Assembly (NCBI GenBank): GCA_903855705.1
Contig: CAINZT010000065.1
Coordinates: 1-42,696, forward strand
Source of the DNA: an uncultured Synechococcus sp.
GTDB lineage: Bacteria > Cyanobacteriota > Cyanobacteriia > PCC-6307 > Cyanobiaceae
Reading direction: 5' to 3'
DNA: 42,696 nucleotides
Below the pieces are notes generated by a model that was not told the origin of the DNA, ran no database searches, and worked only from the letters and a program-made list of their open reading frames with translations. The stretch's first letter is position 1. Every line of letters begins with the position of its first letter. A program made the position numbers and the translations under genes. Positions 10,306-20,518 of this stretch are shown one piece after another.

Positions 10306-11298
10306 ATGGCCCGCCGTCCACTGCTGGAGTTCGAAAAACCCCTGGTGGAACTGGAGGAGCAGATCGAGCAGATCCGCCAGCTCGCCAAGGACTCCGAGGT
10401 GGACGTGAGCCAGCAGCTGCACCAGCTGGAAACCCTGGCGGCCCGGCGGCGGGTCGAAATTTTCAGCAACCTCAGCCCGGCCCAAAAAATCCAGGTGGCC
10501 CGCCACCCCCAGCGTCCCAGCACCCTGGACTACATCCAGGTGCTCACCGATGAGTGGTATGAGCTCCATGGCGATCGCCGCGGCTCCGATGACCAGGCCC
10601 TAGTCGGCGGCATCGGCCGCATCGGCGACCAGGCCGTGGTCATGCTTGGTCAGCAGAAGGGCCGCGACACCAAGGAGAACGTCGCCCGCAACTTCGGCAT
10701 GGCTTCACCTGGCGGCTACCGCAAGGCGATGCGCCTGATGGAGCATGCCGACCGCTTCCGTCTGCCGATCATCAGTTTCATCGATACTCCTGGCGCCTAT
10801 GCGGGGGTGCTGGCCGAAGAATTAGGCCAGGGCGAGGCGATTGCCGTCAACCTGCGCGAGATGTTCCGGCTGCGGGTGCCGATCATCGCCACCGTGATCG
10901 GCGAAGGCGGTTCCGGCGGTGCCCTCGGCATCGGCGTGGCCGATCGCCTGCTGATGTTTGAGCACAGCGTTTACACGGTGGCCAGCCCGGAAGCCTGTGC
11001 CTCGATCCTCTGGCGCGATGCCAGCAAGGCGCCGGTGGCCGCCGAAGCCCTCAAAATCACCGCCGCCGATCTGCTGCGCCTTGGCCTGATTGATGCGGTC
11101 CTGAGCGAACCCTCCGGGGGCAACCACTGGGCGCCGCTGCAGGCGGCCCAGACCCTGCGCGCCGCCCTGCTGGAGCAGTTGGCCGACCTGCAGCAGCGCA
11201 CTGAGGCGGAGCTGGTCGACCAGCGCTATGCCAAGTTCCGGCGCATGGGCCAGTTCCTTGATGGGGGCGTGCTCACGGGCGCTGCGCTGGCCGGCTAA
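10306..11298 (+). CDS. accA: acetyl-CoA carboxylase carboxyltransferase subunit alpha
   Basis: [21 protein letters not shown]...[80 protein letters not shown]. Confidence 0.97.
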   Translation: MARRPLLEFEKPLVELEEQIEQIRQLAKDSEVDVSQQLHQLETLAARRRVEIFSNLSPAQKIQVARHPQRPSTLDYIQVLTDEWYELHGDRRGSDDQALVGGIGRIGDQAVVMLGQQKGRDTKENVARNFGMASPGGYRKAMRLMEHADRFRLPIISFIDTPGAYAGVLAEELGQGEAIAVNLREMFRLRVPIIATVIGEGGSGGALGIGVADRLLMFEHSVYTVASPEACASILWRDASKAPVAAEALKITAADLLRLGLIDAVLSEPSGGNHWAPLQAAQTLRAALLEQLADLQQRTEAELVDQRYAKFRRMGQFLDGGVLTGAALAG

Positions 11299-11438
11299 CG
11301 GGAGGATCGGGCGGGATAAGGGTGGTTGGGCTTTGCGACCGGGGCCCCATCGCGTGGCACTTGAAACCGAGCTCAGTGAGCCCCAGGCCTCCCCAGCCCA
11401 GGCTCCCGCCCCCAAGACTCCAGCCCTGGCTTTAGTCC

Positions 11439-11476
11439 CAAGAGCTTGTTGCCAAGAACTTGGCAACAAGCTCTTG
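11439..11476. repeat. perfect 18-bp inverted repeat with 2-nt spacer
   Basis: CAAGAGCTTGTTGCCAAG-AA-CTTGGCAACAAGCTCTTG, read directly, in the accA-SDR intergenic region. Confidence 0.95.
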
Positions 11477-11563
11477 ATGGATGGGCCTGATCCTGATCAA
11501 GGCGCCTCAGGCCCCTGGCCGTGCCAGCCAGTCGTTGGCCTGGCTTAGGCCCCAAATCCCCAG

Positions 11564-12343
11564 TTGCTGGCCAGGGCTCTTAAGGTTGTCTTCCAATCCC
11601 TGGCGACCGTCCCTGCGGCGCCTGAATCGCCCTTGCCCGTTGCCCTGATCACCGGAGCGTCCAAAGGCATTGGCGCTGCCAGCGCCCGCCGGTTCGCCCA
11701 GGCCGGTTTCGACCTGCTGCTGGTGGCGCGCAACACCGAGGCCTTGGGCGCCTTGGCCGCTGATCTGACTCCTTATGGAGTGAGGGTAGAAACGGCCGGG
11801 ATTGATTTCAGCGCTGCAGACTCGATTGCCCCGGCCATGGCCGAGCTGCTCGATCGGGGCTTGCTGCCCAGCGTGGTGATCAACAATGCTGGGGTTGCCG
11901 CCACGGCTTCCCTCGCAGAGATGCCCCTGGCCGAATGGCAATGGCTGGTTCAACTGAACCTCACCAGTGTCTTTCAGGTCTGCCAGGCCGTTCTACCTGG
12001 CCTGCGCCAACGGTCCGGCGGCTTGATCATCAATGTCAGTAGCCATGCGGCCCGCCAGGCCTTCCCGGACTGGGGCGCCTACTGCGCCAGCAAGGCCGCC
12101 CTGGCGTCCTTCAGTCGCTGCCTGGCGGAAGAGGAACGCGCCCACGGGATCAGGGTCAGCACCCTCACCCTGGGTGCGGTGAATACGCCCCTTTGGGACA
12201 GCGAGACCGTTCACAGTTCCTTCGATCGGCGTGCCATGCTTTGCGTAGACACTGCCGCTGAAGCCCTCCTTTACCTGGCCAATCAGCCCCCCTCCCAAGT
12301 TGTGGAGGATCTCACCCTTATGCCGACAGCCGGCGCCCTCTGA
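11564..12343 (+). CDS. short-chain dehydrogenase/reductase (SDR family)
   Basis: VALITGASKGIGAASARRFAQAG, NNAGVAATASLAEM, NVSSHAARQAFPDWGAYCASKAALASFSRCLAEE. Start codon uncertain (TTG at 11564 or further downstream). Confidence 0.9.
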   Translation: MLARALKVVFQSLATVPAAPESPLPVALITGASKGIGAASARRFAQAGFDLLLVARNTEALGALAADLTPYGVRVETAGIDFSAADSIAPAMAELLDRGLLPSVVINNAGVAATASLAEMPLAEWQWLVQLNLTSVFQVCQAVLPGLRQRSGGLIINVSSHAARQAFPDWGAYCASKAALASFSRCLAEEERAHGIRVSTLTLGAVNTPLWDSETVHSSFDRRAMLCVDTAAEALLYLANQPPSQVVEDLTLMPTAGAL

Positions 12344-12353
12344 AGTCCCATCC

Positions 12354-13097
12354 ATGACGTCCACCCTGCCCACCAGCATCACGGCACGCGCCACCAGCTC
12401 GCCTGAGATGGTGCCCCTGCCCATCAGCCTGCGCATTCGCCAGCGCCTCGATGCTGCTGGGGTGGCCTATCTGGCCAATGACAACATCTCCGACCACCTC
12501 CAAGAAGGTGAGCTAGACCAGTTGGAAGTTGAGGTGGCTGGCAAGGTGCGTGAGCTGCTGCGCAGCTTGGTGATTGATATCGATAACGATCACAACACCC
12601 AGGAGACCGCTGAGCGCGTCGCCCGCATGTACCTCCATGAGGTCTTCAAGGGGCGGTATCATCAGCAACCCAAGATTGCCAGCTTCCCCAACGTCAAAAA
12701 GCTGGACGAGATCTACACGGTCGGACCGATTACGGTCCGTTCTGCCTGCTCCCACCACCTCGTGCCGATTCTTGGCAACTGCTGGATCGGCATCAAGCCT
12801 GGTGATCGGGTCATCGGTTTGTCGAAGTTTTCACGGGTTGCCGACTGGGTCTTCTCCCGCCCCCACATCCAGGAAGAGGCGGTGATGATCCTGGCCGACG
12901 AGATTGAGCGTCTCTGTGAACCGGAAGGGCTGGCGATTCTGGTCAAGGCCCAGCACTACTGCATGAAATGGCGCGGCGTCAAGGAACCCCAGACCAGCAT
13001 GGTGAATTCGGTGGTGAGGGGTGATTTCCGCCATGATCCGAGCCTCAAACAGGAGTTCTTTGAGCTGGTTAAGCAACAGGAGTCGATGCTCTACTGA
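12354..13097 (+). CDS. folE: GTP cyclohydrolase I
   Basis: DNDHNTQETAERVARMYLHEVFKGRY, CSHHLVPILGNCWIGIKPGDRVIGLSKFSRVADWVFSRPHIQEEAV, VKAQHYCMKWRGVKE. Confidence 0.96.
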   Translation: MTSTLPTSITARATSSPEMVPLPISLRIRQRLDAAGVAYLANDNISDHLQEGELDQLEVEVAGKVRELLRSLVIDIDNDHNTQETAERVARMYLHEVFKGRYHQQPKIASFPNVKKLDEIYTVGPITVRSACSHHLVPILGNCWIGIKPGDRVIGLSKFSRVADWVFSRPHIQEEAVMILADEIERLCEPEGLAILVKAQHYCMKWRGVKEPQTSMVNSVVRGDFRHDPSLKQEFFELVKQQESMLY

Positions 13098-13227
13098 GGT
13101 TCGGGATTAACCGATCTTCGCCTATTGGCAAGCCGGCCTCGATTGTGATTGCGACTGGGGCAAATGGATGGTCCCATCCTTAAGTGCCGAATTGGCCTGA
13201 ATCATTCAATTCAGGTTCTGAAAGGTC

Positions 13228-13262
13228 GCCTGGAGCCATTCATCGGCTCCAGGCTTTTTTTT
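13228..13262 (+). terminator. intrinsic terminator after folE
   Basis: Perfect 10-bp stem GCCTGGAGCC / GGCTCCAGGC, 7-nt loop ATTCATC, followed by TTTTTTTT. Confidence 0.92.
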
Positions 13263-13268
13263 GGCTCT

Positions 13269-13787
13269 CTACTGGGCAGCGGCACGAATCGGACCGATCG
13301 GAGCCGATGACACCCGCTTCACTTTGCCGTTCTGATTGACCACGGCCACCACCATCACCTGCTGGCCGATATCAATGGCGGCGGGCACATAAGTTGTGCC
13401 CTGGGCGCTTTCAATCAGCACCCAACTACGTTGGCCTGGCGCGAGGCGATACCAGTGGTAGTTGGCCTGGGGCACGGCCATGGCGGCATCAAGCTGGGCC
13501 GTAGCCACCAGTAGTTGGCCCGCTTCCGCCTTGCCATTGAGCACCAGCTGCTGCAGGCCGTTGATCTGCTGTTGCACCGCCCCCTCCAACAGGATGTCGT
13601 TGGAGATTTCCTGGCGCATGATCTTGATCTGTTGCTGGGGATCGGCGGTCACCCCCGGCACGCATTGGAGGCTGGCCCCCACCAGCTGGCAGCCGACCAG
13701 GTCCTGGCTCCAGCCAGCCGTGGTGGGCCCCAGCAGGCCCGCTCCCAGCAGGACCGCCCAGAGGGCAGAAGAACGCAAAGGGGCCAT
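13269..13787 (-). CDS. hypothetical secreted protein
   Basis: N-terminal signal-like segment MAPLRSSALWAVLLGAGLLGPTTAGWSQ; coherent ORF convergent with folE and abutting its terminator. Confidence 0.65.
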   Translation of the reverse strand: MAPLRSSALWAVLLGAGLLGPTTAGWSQDLVGCQLVGASLQCVPGVTADPQQQIKIMRQEISNDILLEGAVQQQINGLQQLVLNGKAEAGQLLVATAQLDAAMAVPQANYHWYRLAPGQRSWVLIESAQGTTYVPAAIDIGQQVMVVAVVNQNGKVKRVSSAPIGPIRAAAQ

Positions 13788-13942
13788 GGGCAGGGCATTG
13801 CAGCTGCCGGAATCTTGGCAGCTGGCAGAGGCGTTGCCAGCTCTGAATCGTTTCCAGGACTCTGTTCCCTCAACCCTTTCCCTTGATCCGTTGGTGTCCT
13901 GAGTTGGTGTCCTGAGCCCTTTCGCTCACTCCCTGGGCCCGG

Positions 13943-14719
13943 CTAGCCCTGGCGGCAGGCTTCCACTGCTGCCACCAGGTCGGCGACGCGACTGAGGATC
14001 TTGTCGCCGGGAGCCCGCTCAAGGGCACTGGAGGCATCGAGCCCGTCAGGGCGGATCTGCTCCCAAATCGGCGCCACCCGTTCCGCGGCGATGCCGCCGG
14101 CCAGCCACCAGGGCAGGCCGGGCCGAAAACCGGCGAGCAGCTCGATCGGGATCGCCTGGCCCGTTCCACCCAGCTGGTCTGCCACCCAGGCATCGAGCAG
14201 CAGGCCATCGACCACCCCTTCATAGGCAAGGGCCAGCTCCAGATCGGCGCCCGAGCGAATGCGCAGGGCCTTCCAGAGGGGTAATCCCAGGCGGGCTTTG
14301 AGTTCGGCGCAACGCTTTGGCGTTTCCTGGCCGTGAAGTTGCAGCAGCTGATGGCCCCGGCCCGCCCCCAGTCCGTCGAGCTCGCCGTCTAGGGGGTTGG
14401 CTACCACCAGCACCCCCAGGCAGGCGGGATTGGCGGCGGCCATGGCGGCAAACAGGGCCGGCCGTTGGCCTGGGGCCAGCCAGCGCGGCGAACTGGCTAC
14501 GCCGATCACGCCGAGGGCCTGGACCCCCATGGCGGCCACCGCGGCCGCCTGGTCGTTCTGGCGCAGGCCGCAGACCTTCAGCCAGGGCCGCCGCGCCTGG
14601 GGCGAATGGGGCAGCTCCTGGGCCTGGTTTGGCGTGGGGCAGGCCGGCTGGTCAGGGGCCGGAGGGGCTTCGGGCACAGGTGTGGCTCCACCAGGACGGG
14701 CTGGCTGTTGCGAAGGCAA
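13943..14719 (-). CDS. trpF: phosphoribosylanthranilate isomerase
   Basis: LKVCGLRQNDQAAAVAAMGVQALGVIGVASSPRWL, HQLLQLHGQETP, LAGGIAAERVAP, GLDASSALERAPGDKI. Long Pro/Ala-rich N-terminus, so start uncertain. Confidence 0.9.
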   Translation of the reverse strand: MPSQQPARPGGATPVPEAPPAPDQPACPTPNQAQELPHSPQARRPWLKVCGLRQNDQAAAVAAMGVQALGVIGVASSPRWLAPGQRPALFAAMAAANPACLGVLVVANPLDGELDGLGAGRGHQLLQLHGQETPKRCAELKARLGLPLWKALRIRSGADLELALAYEGVVDGLLLDAWVADQLGGTGQAIPIELLAGFRPGLPWWLAGGIAAERVAPIWEQIRPDGLDASSALERAPGDKILSRVADLVAAVEACRQG

Positions 14720-14753
14720 GCCTTTCTAGGATCCAGGCAATGGGGTAGTCGGC

Positions 14754-16025
14754 GTGGGTGAAGGCTTTCAGCTCTTACGGATCCGGGGCATTCCCCTGCG
14801 CATCCATCCCAGCTGGTTTGTGATCCTGGCCCTGGCCACCTGGGGGTTCCAGAAGCAGTACGGCCAGCAGGAGTTGCTGGGGCCGGGATCTCCGGCATCG
14901 GAGCCCCTCAGCTGGCTGCTTGCCTTGGCCACGGCCCTGTTGTTGTTCCTCTCGGTCCTGCTGCATGAGCTGGGCCATTCCTTTGCCGCGATTGCCCAGG
15001 GCGTCAAGGTGCGCAGCATCACCCTGTTCCTCTTAGGGGGGGTGGCCAGCATCGAGCGGGAATCGACGACTGCCCGGGGAGCCCTGATCGTGGCGGCCGC
15101 CGGCCCCCTGGTGAGTTTGCTTTTGGCGGCAGGCTTGATCGGCGCCAGCCATGGCGCCACCCACCTCTGGCCCCCCTTGGGTGTCCTGGTCAGCCAGCTG
15201 GGAGAGCTCAATCTCGTGTTGGGCCTGTTCAACCTCTTGCCTGGTCTGCCATTGGATGGGGGCCTGATCCTCAAGGCCTTGGTCTGGCAGTGGACCGGCA
15301 GCCAGCGCCGCGGCGTTCAGGTGGCCACGGCCTCAGGCCTGATGCTCTCCCTGCTGGCCATCGGCATGGGCACCGTGGTGCTCCTGCGCAGCGGCAGCAT
15401 CGGTGGCCTCTGGTTGATCATGCTGGGTTGGTTCGGCTTCGGCGCCGCCCGTAACCAGACCCAATCCCAGGCCCTGCAGGCGGTTTTGCGGGATCTCAAG
15501 GTGCGCGATGGGGCCCGGCGTCGCTACCGGGTGCTCGAGCCAGGCACCAGCCTGCGCCAACTGAGTCGCCTCAGGCTCGCCGATCCTGAAGGGTTGGCCG
15601 ACTGGTTGCTGGTCTGTGAGGGCGGCCGTTGGCGCGGCCTGATCGATGACGCCCCCCTGCAGAGCCTGCCGGTTCAGCGCTGGGATGACGAGCGCATCGG
15701 TGACCATCTCCGGCCCCTGTCCGACCTTCCCTCAATCCACGACGACGCTCCCCTCTGGCAGGCCGTGTTGCAACTTGAGGCGGCCAGCCCGCCCCGCTTG
15801 TTGGTGCTCAGTGCCGCTGGTTTGCCTTGCGGCACGCTCGAGCGGCCAGAACTGGCAGAGGCCGTGCTCGCCAAATTGGGGGTGCGCTTGCCAGCGCCCC
15901 TCCTGGAGGCCGCCCGCCGCCAGGGCACCTATCCCATCGGCTTGCCCCTGGCGGCCGTAGCCGAGGCGATGGTGGCCAGTTCCAACCAGGCCGATTCGGC
16001 TCGCAGGTCCATGGGCAACGCTTAG
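14754..16025 (+). CDS. site-2 protease family (M50) membrane metalloprotease with C-terminal CBS-like region
   Basis: LLHELGHSFAAIAQGVKVRSITLFLLGGVASIE (HELGH) and LFNLLPGLPLDGGLILKALVW, plus multiple hydrophobic segments. Confidence 0.92.
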   Translation: MGEGFQLLRIRGIPLRIHPSWFVILALATWGFQKQYGQQELLGPGSPASEPLSWLLALATALLLFLSVLLHELGHSFAAIAQGVKVRSITLFLLGGVASIERESTTARGALIVAAAGPLVSLLLAAGLIGASHGATHLWPPLGVLVSQLGELNLVLGLFNLLPGLPLDGGLILKALVWQWTGSQRRGVQVATASGLMLSLLAIGMGTVVLLRSGSIGGLWLIMLGWFGFGAARNQTQSQALQAVLRDLKVRDGARRRYRVLEPGTSLRQLSRLRLADPEGLADWLLVCEGGRWRGLIDDAPLQSLPVQRWDDERIGDHLRPLSDLPSIHDDAPLWQAVLQLEAASPPRLLVLSAAGLPCGTLERPELAEAVLAKLGVRLPAPLLEAARRQGTYPIGLPLAAVAEAMVASSNQADSARRSMGNA

Positions 16026-16185
16026 CCCTGTTTCAAGCCCATGGCCGTTCTCAATGGCCTGCCTCCCATTGGCGTCATTTTCAGCCAGAGCTCAAGCCCT
16101 AAGGGCTGTTGATTTGGGGGCGGCCTTGGTTTCAGCGATCGTCTGAGCCTTTGCGGTGCAGTCGGCCCTGATCGGCTTGCGCTGG

Positions 16186-17016
16186 TTACGCGCGGCTGGG
16201 TCCATGGGTTGGCTCAAGTTCAACCGTTGGCTGGCTGGCGATCCGCCGTTGCAGGTCAGCCCTTTCCTGGTGATCGAGCTGCCGGTCCTGCAGGGGCCCG
16301 CAGCAGAGATCGGCTTCCGCCGCCCGGCGCAGTCGTGCCATCAAAGCCTGGCCCCCCTCGGGAAGGGCCGGCAGGTCTGGCGGTGGCCCACCAAACAGCT
16401 GCCACCAAAGCTCCCTGGGGGGATCGATCAGCAGGCTGCCGTGCTGCAACAGCACCCCGCGGCGCCAAAGTTGGGCGCTGCCGATCCGTTTGGCGCCGTT
16501 GCCATGGACCAGATCGGCGGCGCTGGACCTGGCAAAGCAGCTCCCGCTCTCCCCCACCACCCGTTCAGTGCCGAAGCTCAAGGGCTGGCCGAGCTCGGCG
16601 AAGGCCCGCTGCAACCAGCGGCAATGGTGGCGGTAGGCCTGGCGCCGATCCCCGGCGGCATGGGGCTGGATCAGGGCGTAGGTGAGGCTGCCGCCATGGA
16701 GCACGGCCCGGCCGCCGCTGGGGCGCCGCACCAGCTTCACCAGCCGCTGCTGGGCCAGGGTCAGCCAGGCGCTGGGTAGATGGCGTTGGTGATAGCCCAG
16801 CGATAGCCAGGGCCCGGACCAGCTGTAGAGCCTTAGGCAGGCCTGGGGGGTGCTCGCGGCCACGGCCTGGTCGAGCAGCAGTTCGTCGAGGGCCATCTGG
16901 AAGGGCCCGCTGCCGGCCAGGGGTGGAATCCAGCGCCAGGGTCCGCTCACGGCCTCAGGCAGCGGCAGGCCTTGAGGCGGAAGCAGGCCTTGCGGTGAAG
17001 GCAGGCCTCGAGCCAA
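16186..17016 (-). CDS. lipoate-protein ligase A / biotin-lipoate ligase family protein
   Basis: MALDELLLDQAVA...LRLYSWSGPWLSLGYHQ...LVRRPSGGRAVLHGGSLTYALI...GNGAKRIGSAQLWRRGVLLQHGSLLID. Confidence 0.85.
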   Translation of the reverse strand: MARGLPSPQGLLPPQGLPLPEAVSGPWRWIPPLAGSGPFQMALDELLLDQAVAASTPQACLRLYSWSGPWLSLGYHQRHLPSAWLTLAQQRLVKLVRRPSGGRAVLHGGSLTYALIQPHAAGDRRQAYRHHCRWLQRAFAELGQPLSFGTERVVGESGSCFARSSAADLVHGNGAKRIGSAQLWRRGVLLQHGSLLIDPPRELWWQLFGGPPPDLPALPEGGQALMARLRRAAEADLCCGPLQDRQLDHQERADLQRRIASQPTVELEPTHGPSRA

Positions 17017-17102
17017 CGACTGGGCCTTACCCAGGGGCCCAGGCAGGGCAGGAGGCAGGGTTGGGGCATGGGGGATGCTGGGGCTCTTGTGAGCTGCCGG
17101 GA

Positions 17103-17897
17103 ATGCAGGCGATGCCCTGGGAGCTGCTCCCGCTCATCCCCATGGGCATCATCGCCGGGCTGTTGGCTGGGCTGCTGGGCATCGGTGGCGGCTTGGTGTT
17201 TTCGCCGCTGCTGCTCGGACTCGGCCTGCCTCCGCACCAGGCCCTGGCCACCAGCACCCTGGCGATCCTGCCCACCACCTTTGCCGGCAGCTGGACCCAC
17301 CTGCGCAATGGCAGCCTGCCCCTGGGCGGGGCGGCGGCGATTGGTGCGGGCGCCTTGGCCGGCGGCCTGTTGTTCAGCCACTTGGGCAGTGGTCTGGAGG
17401 GATGGTTGCTCCTGGGCTTGCAGTCCCTGATGTACCTGGTGTTGAGCCTGGTGATCGAGCCGCGCAACCCCCTGCCCGGCCAGGACGCTACGGCTGCCCC
17501 CCTGCCCCTGGGACCCCTTGCCCTGGTGGGCCTGGTGGCAGGTTGCGCCAGTGGCATGCTCGGGGTTGGTGGGGGCCTGGTGATGGTGCCCCTGATGGTG
17601 CGGGGCCTGGCGGTTCGGGTTTACACAGCGATCCGGCTCAGCACCCTGGCCGTGTTTGCCTCGGCGGCGGTGTCCGCGCCCACCTTCTTGGCCGATGGCC
17701 GCGGCAACCTGGTCATGGCCCTTGTGCTGGGGATCAGTGCCGGCCTCGGGGCCGGCTGGTCGGCCCAGCGCCTGCAACGGGTGAGCGAGGCCCGGCTGGT
17801 GTGGCTGGTGCGGCTCTTCTGCCTGCTGCTGGCGATCGATGCCGGCCGGCGGGCGATTGGCCTGGTGCTGGTCCATCCGGTTGGCATCGGCGCCTAA
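17103..17897 (+). CDS. sulfite exporter TauE/SafE family membrane protein
   Basis: GIIAGLLAGLLGIGGGLVFSPLLLGLGLPPHQALATSTLAILPTTFAGSWTHLRNG and a second half GCASGMLGVGGGLVMVPLMV. Start at ATG 17103. Confidence 0.88.
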   Translation: MQAMPWELLPLIPMGIIAGLLAGLLGIGGGLVFSPLLLGLGLPPHQALATSTLAILPTTFAGSWTHLRNGSLPLGGAAAIGAGALAGGLLFSHLGSGLEGWLLLGLQSLMYLVLSLVIEPRNPLPGQDATAAPLPLGPLALVGLVAGCASGMLGVGGGLVMVPLMVRGLAVRVYTAIRLSTLAVFASAAVSAPTFLADGRGNLVMALVLGISAGLGAGWSAQRLQRVSEARLVWLVRLFCLLLAIDAGRRAIGLVLVHPVGIGA

Positions 17898-17951
17898 GGC
17901 CGGCAACCGCGCCCGGCAGGACTGCCTCAGATCCCTGAATCGGCCAAGGCC

Positions 17952-18530
17952 CTAGTCCAAGGTCGCCAAGAACTGGGGATCGAGCTCGTAGCCAAGCACG
18001 GTGGCCATGGCGGTGAGTTGGCCGCGGCAGCCCAGCCCCTGCTGGCGACCCCAGGCCTCCAGCAGGAACAGGCGATGGGTGATCCACAGCTCCAGGCTGG
18101 CGGGGGCAAAGCGGATCCCCTCGTTGCGGCTGAAGCTGTGGGGCAGCTGCATGGCCACATGGCGGCAGAGTTGGCCGTTGCTGCGTTCCAGCAGCAGGGT
18201 CAACCAGGGGTAGAGGGCGTCGGCCCGCAGGCTCCAGAGCCGCAGTTCGGCAATTTCCGACAGTTCGCGGGGATCCTCGGGGTCCTGGGGCCAGTCAAAG
18301 CGGAGGCTCAGCCGGCCACTGCGGGCCAGCAGCTCGGCTGGGGCCAGCTCCACCCAGGGCTTCAAGGCTGCAAGGTCGAGCTGGCGGACTTGTTCCGCGC
18401 TCACAACGACCTGCTCGGCGCTCCTATCTACCGGCTCGGCGGGGATCGGGGCCTGGGGGCCTGGGGGGACTGGGCCTGATGGCACTTGGGCTGGGGGCAC
18501 AGGCTCTGGGGATACTGGCTCTGAAAACAA
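17952..18530 (-). CDS. CRR6-like (chlororespiratory reduction 6, NDH-1 assembly) protein; start uncertain
   Basis: LRFDWPQDPEDPRELSEIAELRLWSLRADALYPWLTLLLERSNGQLCRHVAMQLPHSFSRNEGIRFAPASLELWITHRLFLLEAW resembles the cyanobacterial/plant CRR6 family from memory. Plausible TTG start at 18530; a GTG closer to the conserved core is also possible. Confidence 0.65.
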   Translation of the reverse strand: MFSEPVSPEPVPPAQVPSGPVPPGPQAPIPAEPVDRSAEQVVVSAEQVRQLDLAALKPWVELAPAELLARSGRLSLRFDWPQDPEDPRELSEIAELRLWSLRADALYPWLTLLLERSNGQLCRHVAMQLPHSFSRNEGIRFAPASLELWITHRLFLLEAWGRQQGLGCRGQLTAMATVLGYELDPQFLATLD

Positions 18531-18671
18531 GCGATTCAGGCCACGGGCGTGGGGCCAGCGTTGCCCGCCGGGTCCCTGGGGGTCAAGAGCTGTGACAGCC
18601 AGGGGCCGTGCCCTGGCCGGATCGCTCCCGGGGACAAACAATGGATGGGACAAATTTGCCCGATGCCGACC

Positions 18672-18776
18672 ATGGCCCACACCCTCACCCTGGCCGAAGT
18701 GGCGATTGCCCTGGTGGTTGCTGCCCATGCTGGCGTTCTGGCCGTGCGCCTGGCGGTGACCCTGCACGAGTCCTGA
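18672..18776 (+). CDS. psaM: photosystem I reaction center subunit XII-like (PsaM)
   Basis: 34-aa single-TM peptide MAHTLTLAEVAIALVVAAHAGVLAVRLAVTLHES aligns ungapped by eye with the PsaM pattern (LxxxQIxxALVVALxxAxLAxRLxxxL). Upstream of LPOR. Confidence 0.72.
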   Translation: MAHTLTLAEVAIALVVAAHAGVLAVRLAVTLHES

Positions 18777-19093
18777 ACCCCTTGGCAGGGCCCGATCGGC
18801 CTGCTAAAAGCAGGACAACTTGACCCTTTTGAGCCTTGAGCAACCGCCGGCCCGCCCGATCAGCCCAGGGGAGTTCCACTTCCAGTAGCCGTTCGCAGGC
18901 CGGTTCCCAGGGCGCCAGCTCCATGCGCTCCCGGCCTGGGCGCCATGACGGCAGCCTGAAGGGCGGCGAAGCCCAGCTTGATGGCCCAAAACTCGGCGGT
19001 TCTTTCGCCAAGTTGTTTGCCTTTCCCACCCTTGGTGGGGGACAACAACCCCTGCTGGCCTCCGATCATGGGGAGGCCGGGGTCGCCAAGGGA

Positions 19094-19462
19094 GTGTTGC
19101 CTTTGGTCCATCCCTCCAGCGATCAGCAGGAAAAGATTTGCAGCGCTATCGGCCTAAGCATCAAGGTGGGTTTGTCCTTGGTGGCGGCGGTCAGTTTGGT
19201 TCGGCTGGCTGGGGCTTACCAGGAACGCCTCGATCGCAACGGTGAAATTACGGCCATCTTGGCGATTGAGCAGGCCAAGCTCAATAAGGCCGAAGACCAT
19301 TTTGATCGTCTGTTTGCCACCGGCGGCGAGCAGCGCCTGATCCGGGAGCAGGATCAATGGATTGCCCCCGATCGGCTGAGAATTGTGTGGGAACGCTCCA
19401 GTGGATTGCCAACTGTTGAGTCCCCCGCTGTTAAAGCCAGCAAAGCCTTACCCCATCCCTAG
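19094..19462 (+). CDS. conserved hypothetical membrane-anchored coiled-coil protein
   Basis: GTG start at 19094: TM segment IGLSIKVGLSLVAAVSLVRLAGAYQ, then a helical/coiled region and FDRLFATGGEQRLIREQDQWIAPDRLRIVWE. The upstream part of the 18836 ORF is low-complexity and probably non-coding. Confidence 0.6.
   Translation: MLPLVHPSSDQQEKICSAIGLSIKVGLSLVAAVSLVRLAGAYQERLDRNGEITAILAIEQAKLNKAEDHFDRLFATGGEQRLIREQDQWIAPDRLRIVWERSSGLPTVESPAVKASKALPHP

Positions 19463-20518
<1,056 letters not shown>

Noticed and set aside
16947-17906. 319-aa minus ORF antisense to the TauE/SafE gene
   Set aside because: Extreme Gln/His/Gly bias; shadow of a hydrophobic transporter gene.
18836-19093. N-terminal part of ORF 18836..19462 and the opposing minus ORFs (18685..19029, 18804..18989, 18860..19111)
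   Set aside because: Low-complexity and without a family signature in any frame; I could not decide whether one minus ORF is real, so none is called.
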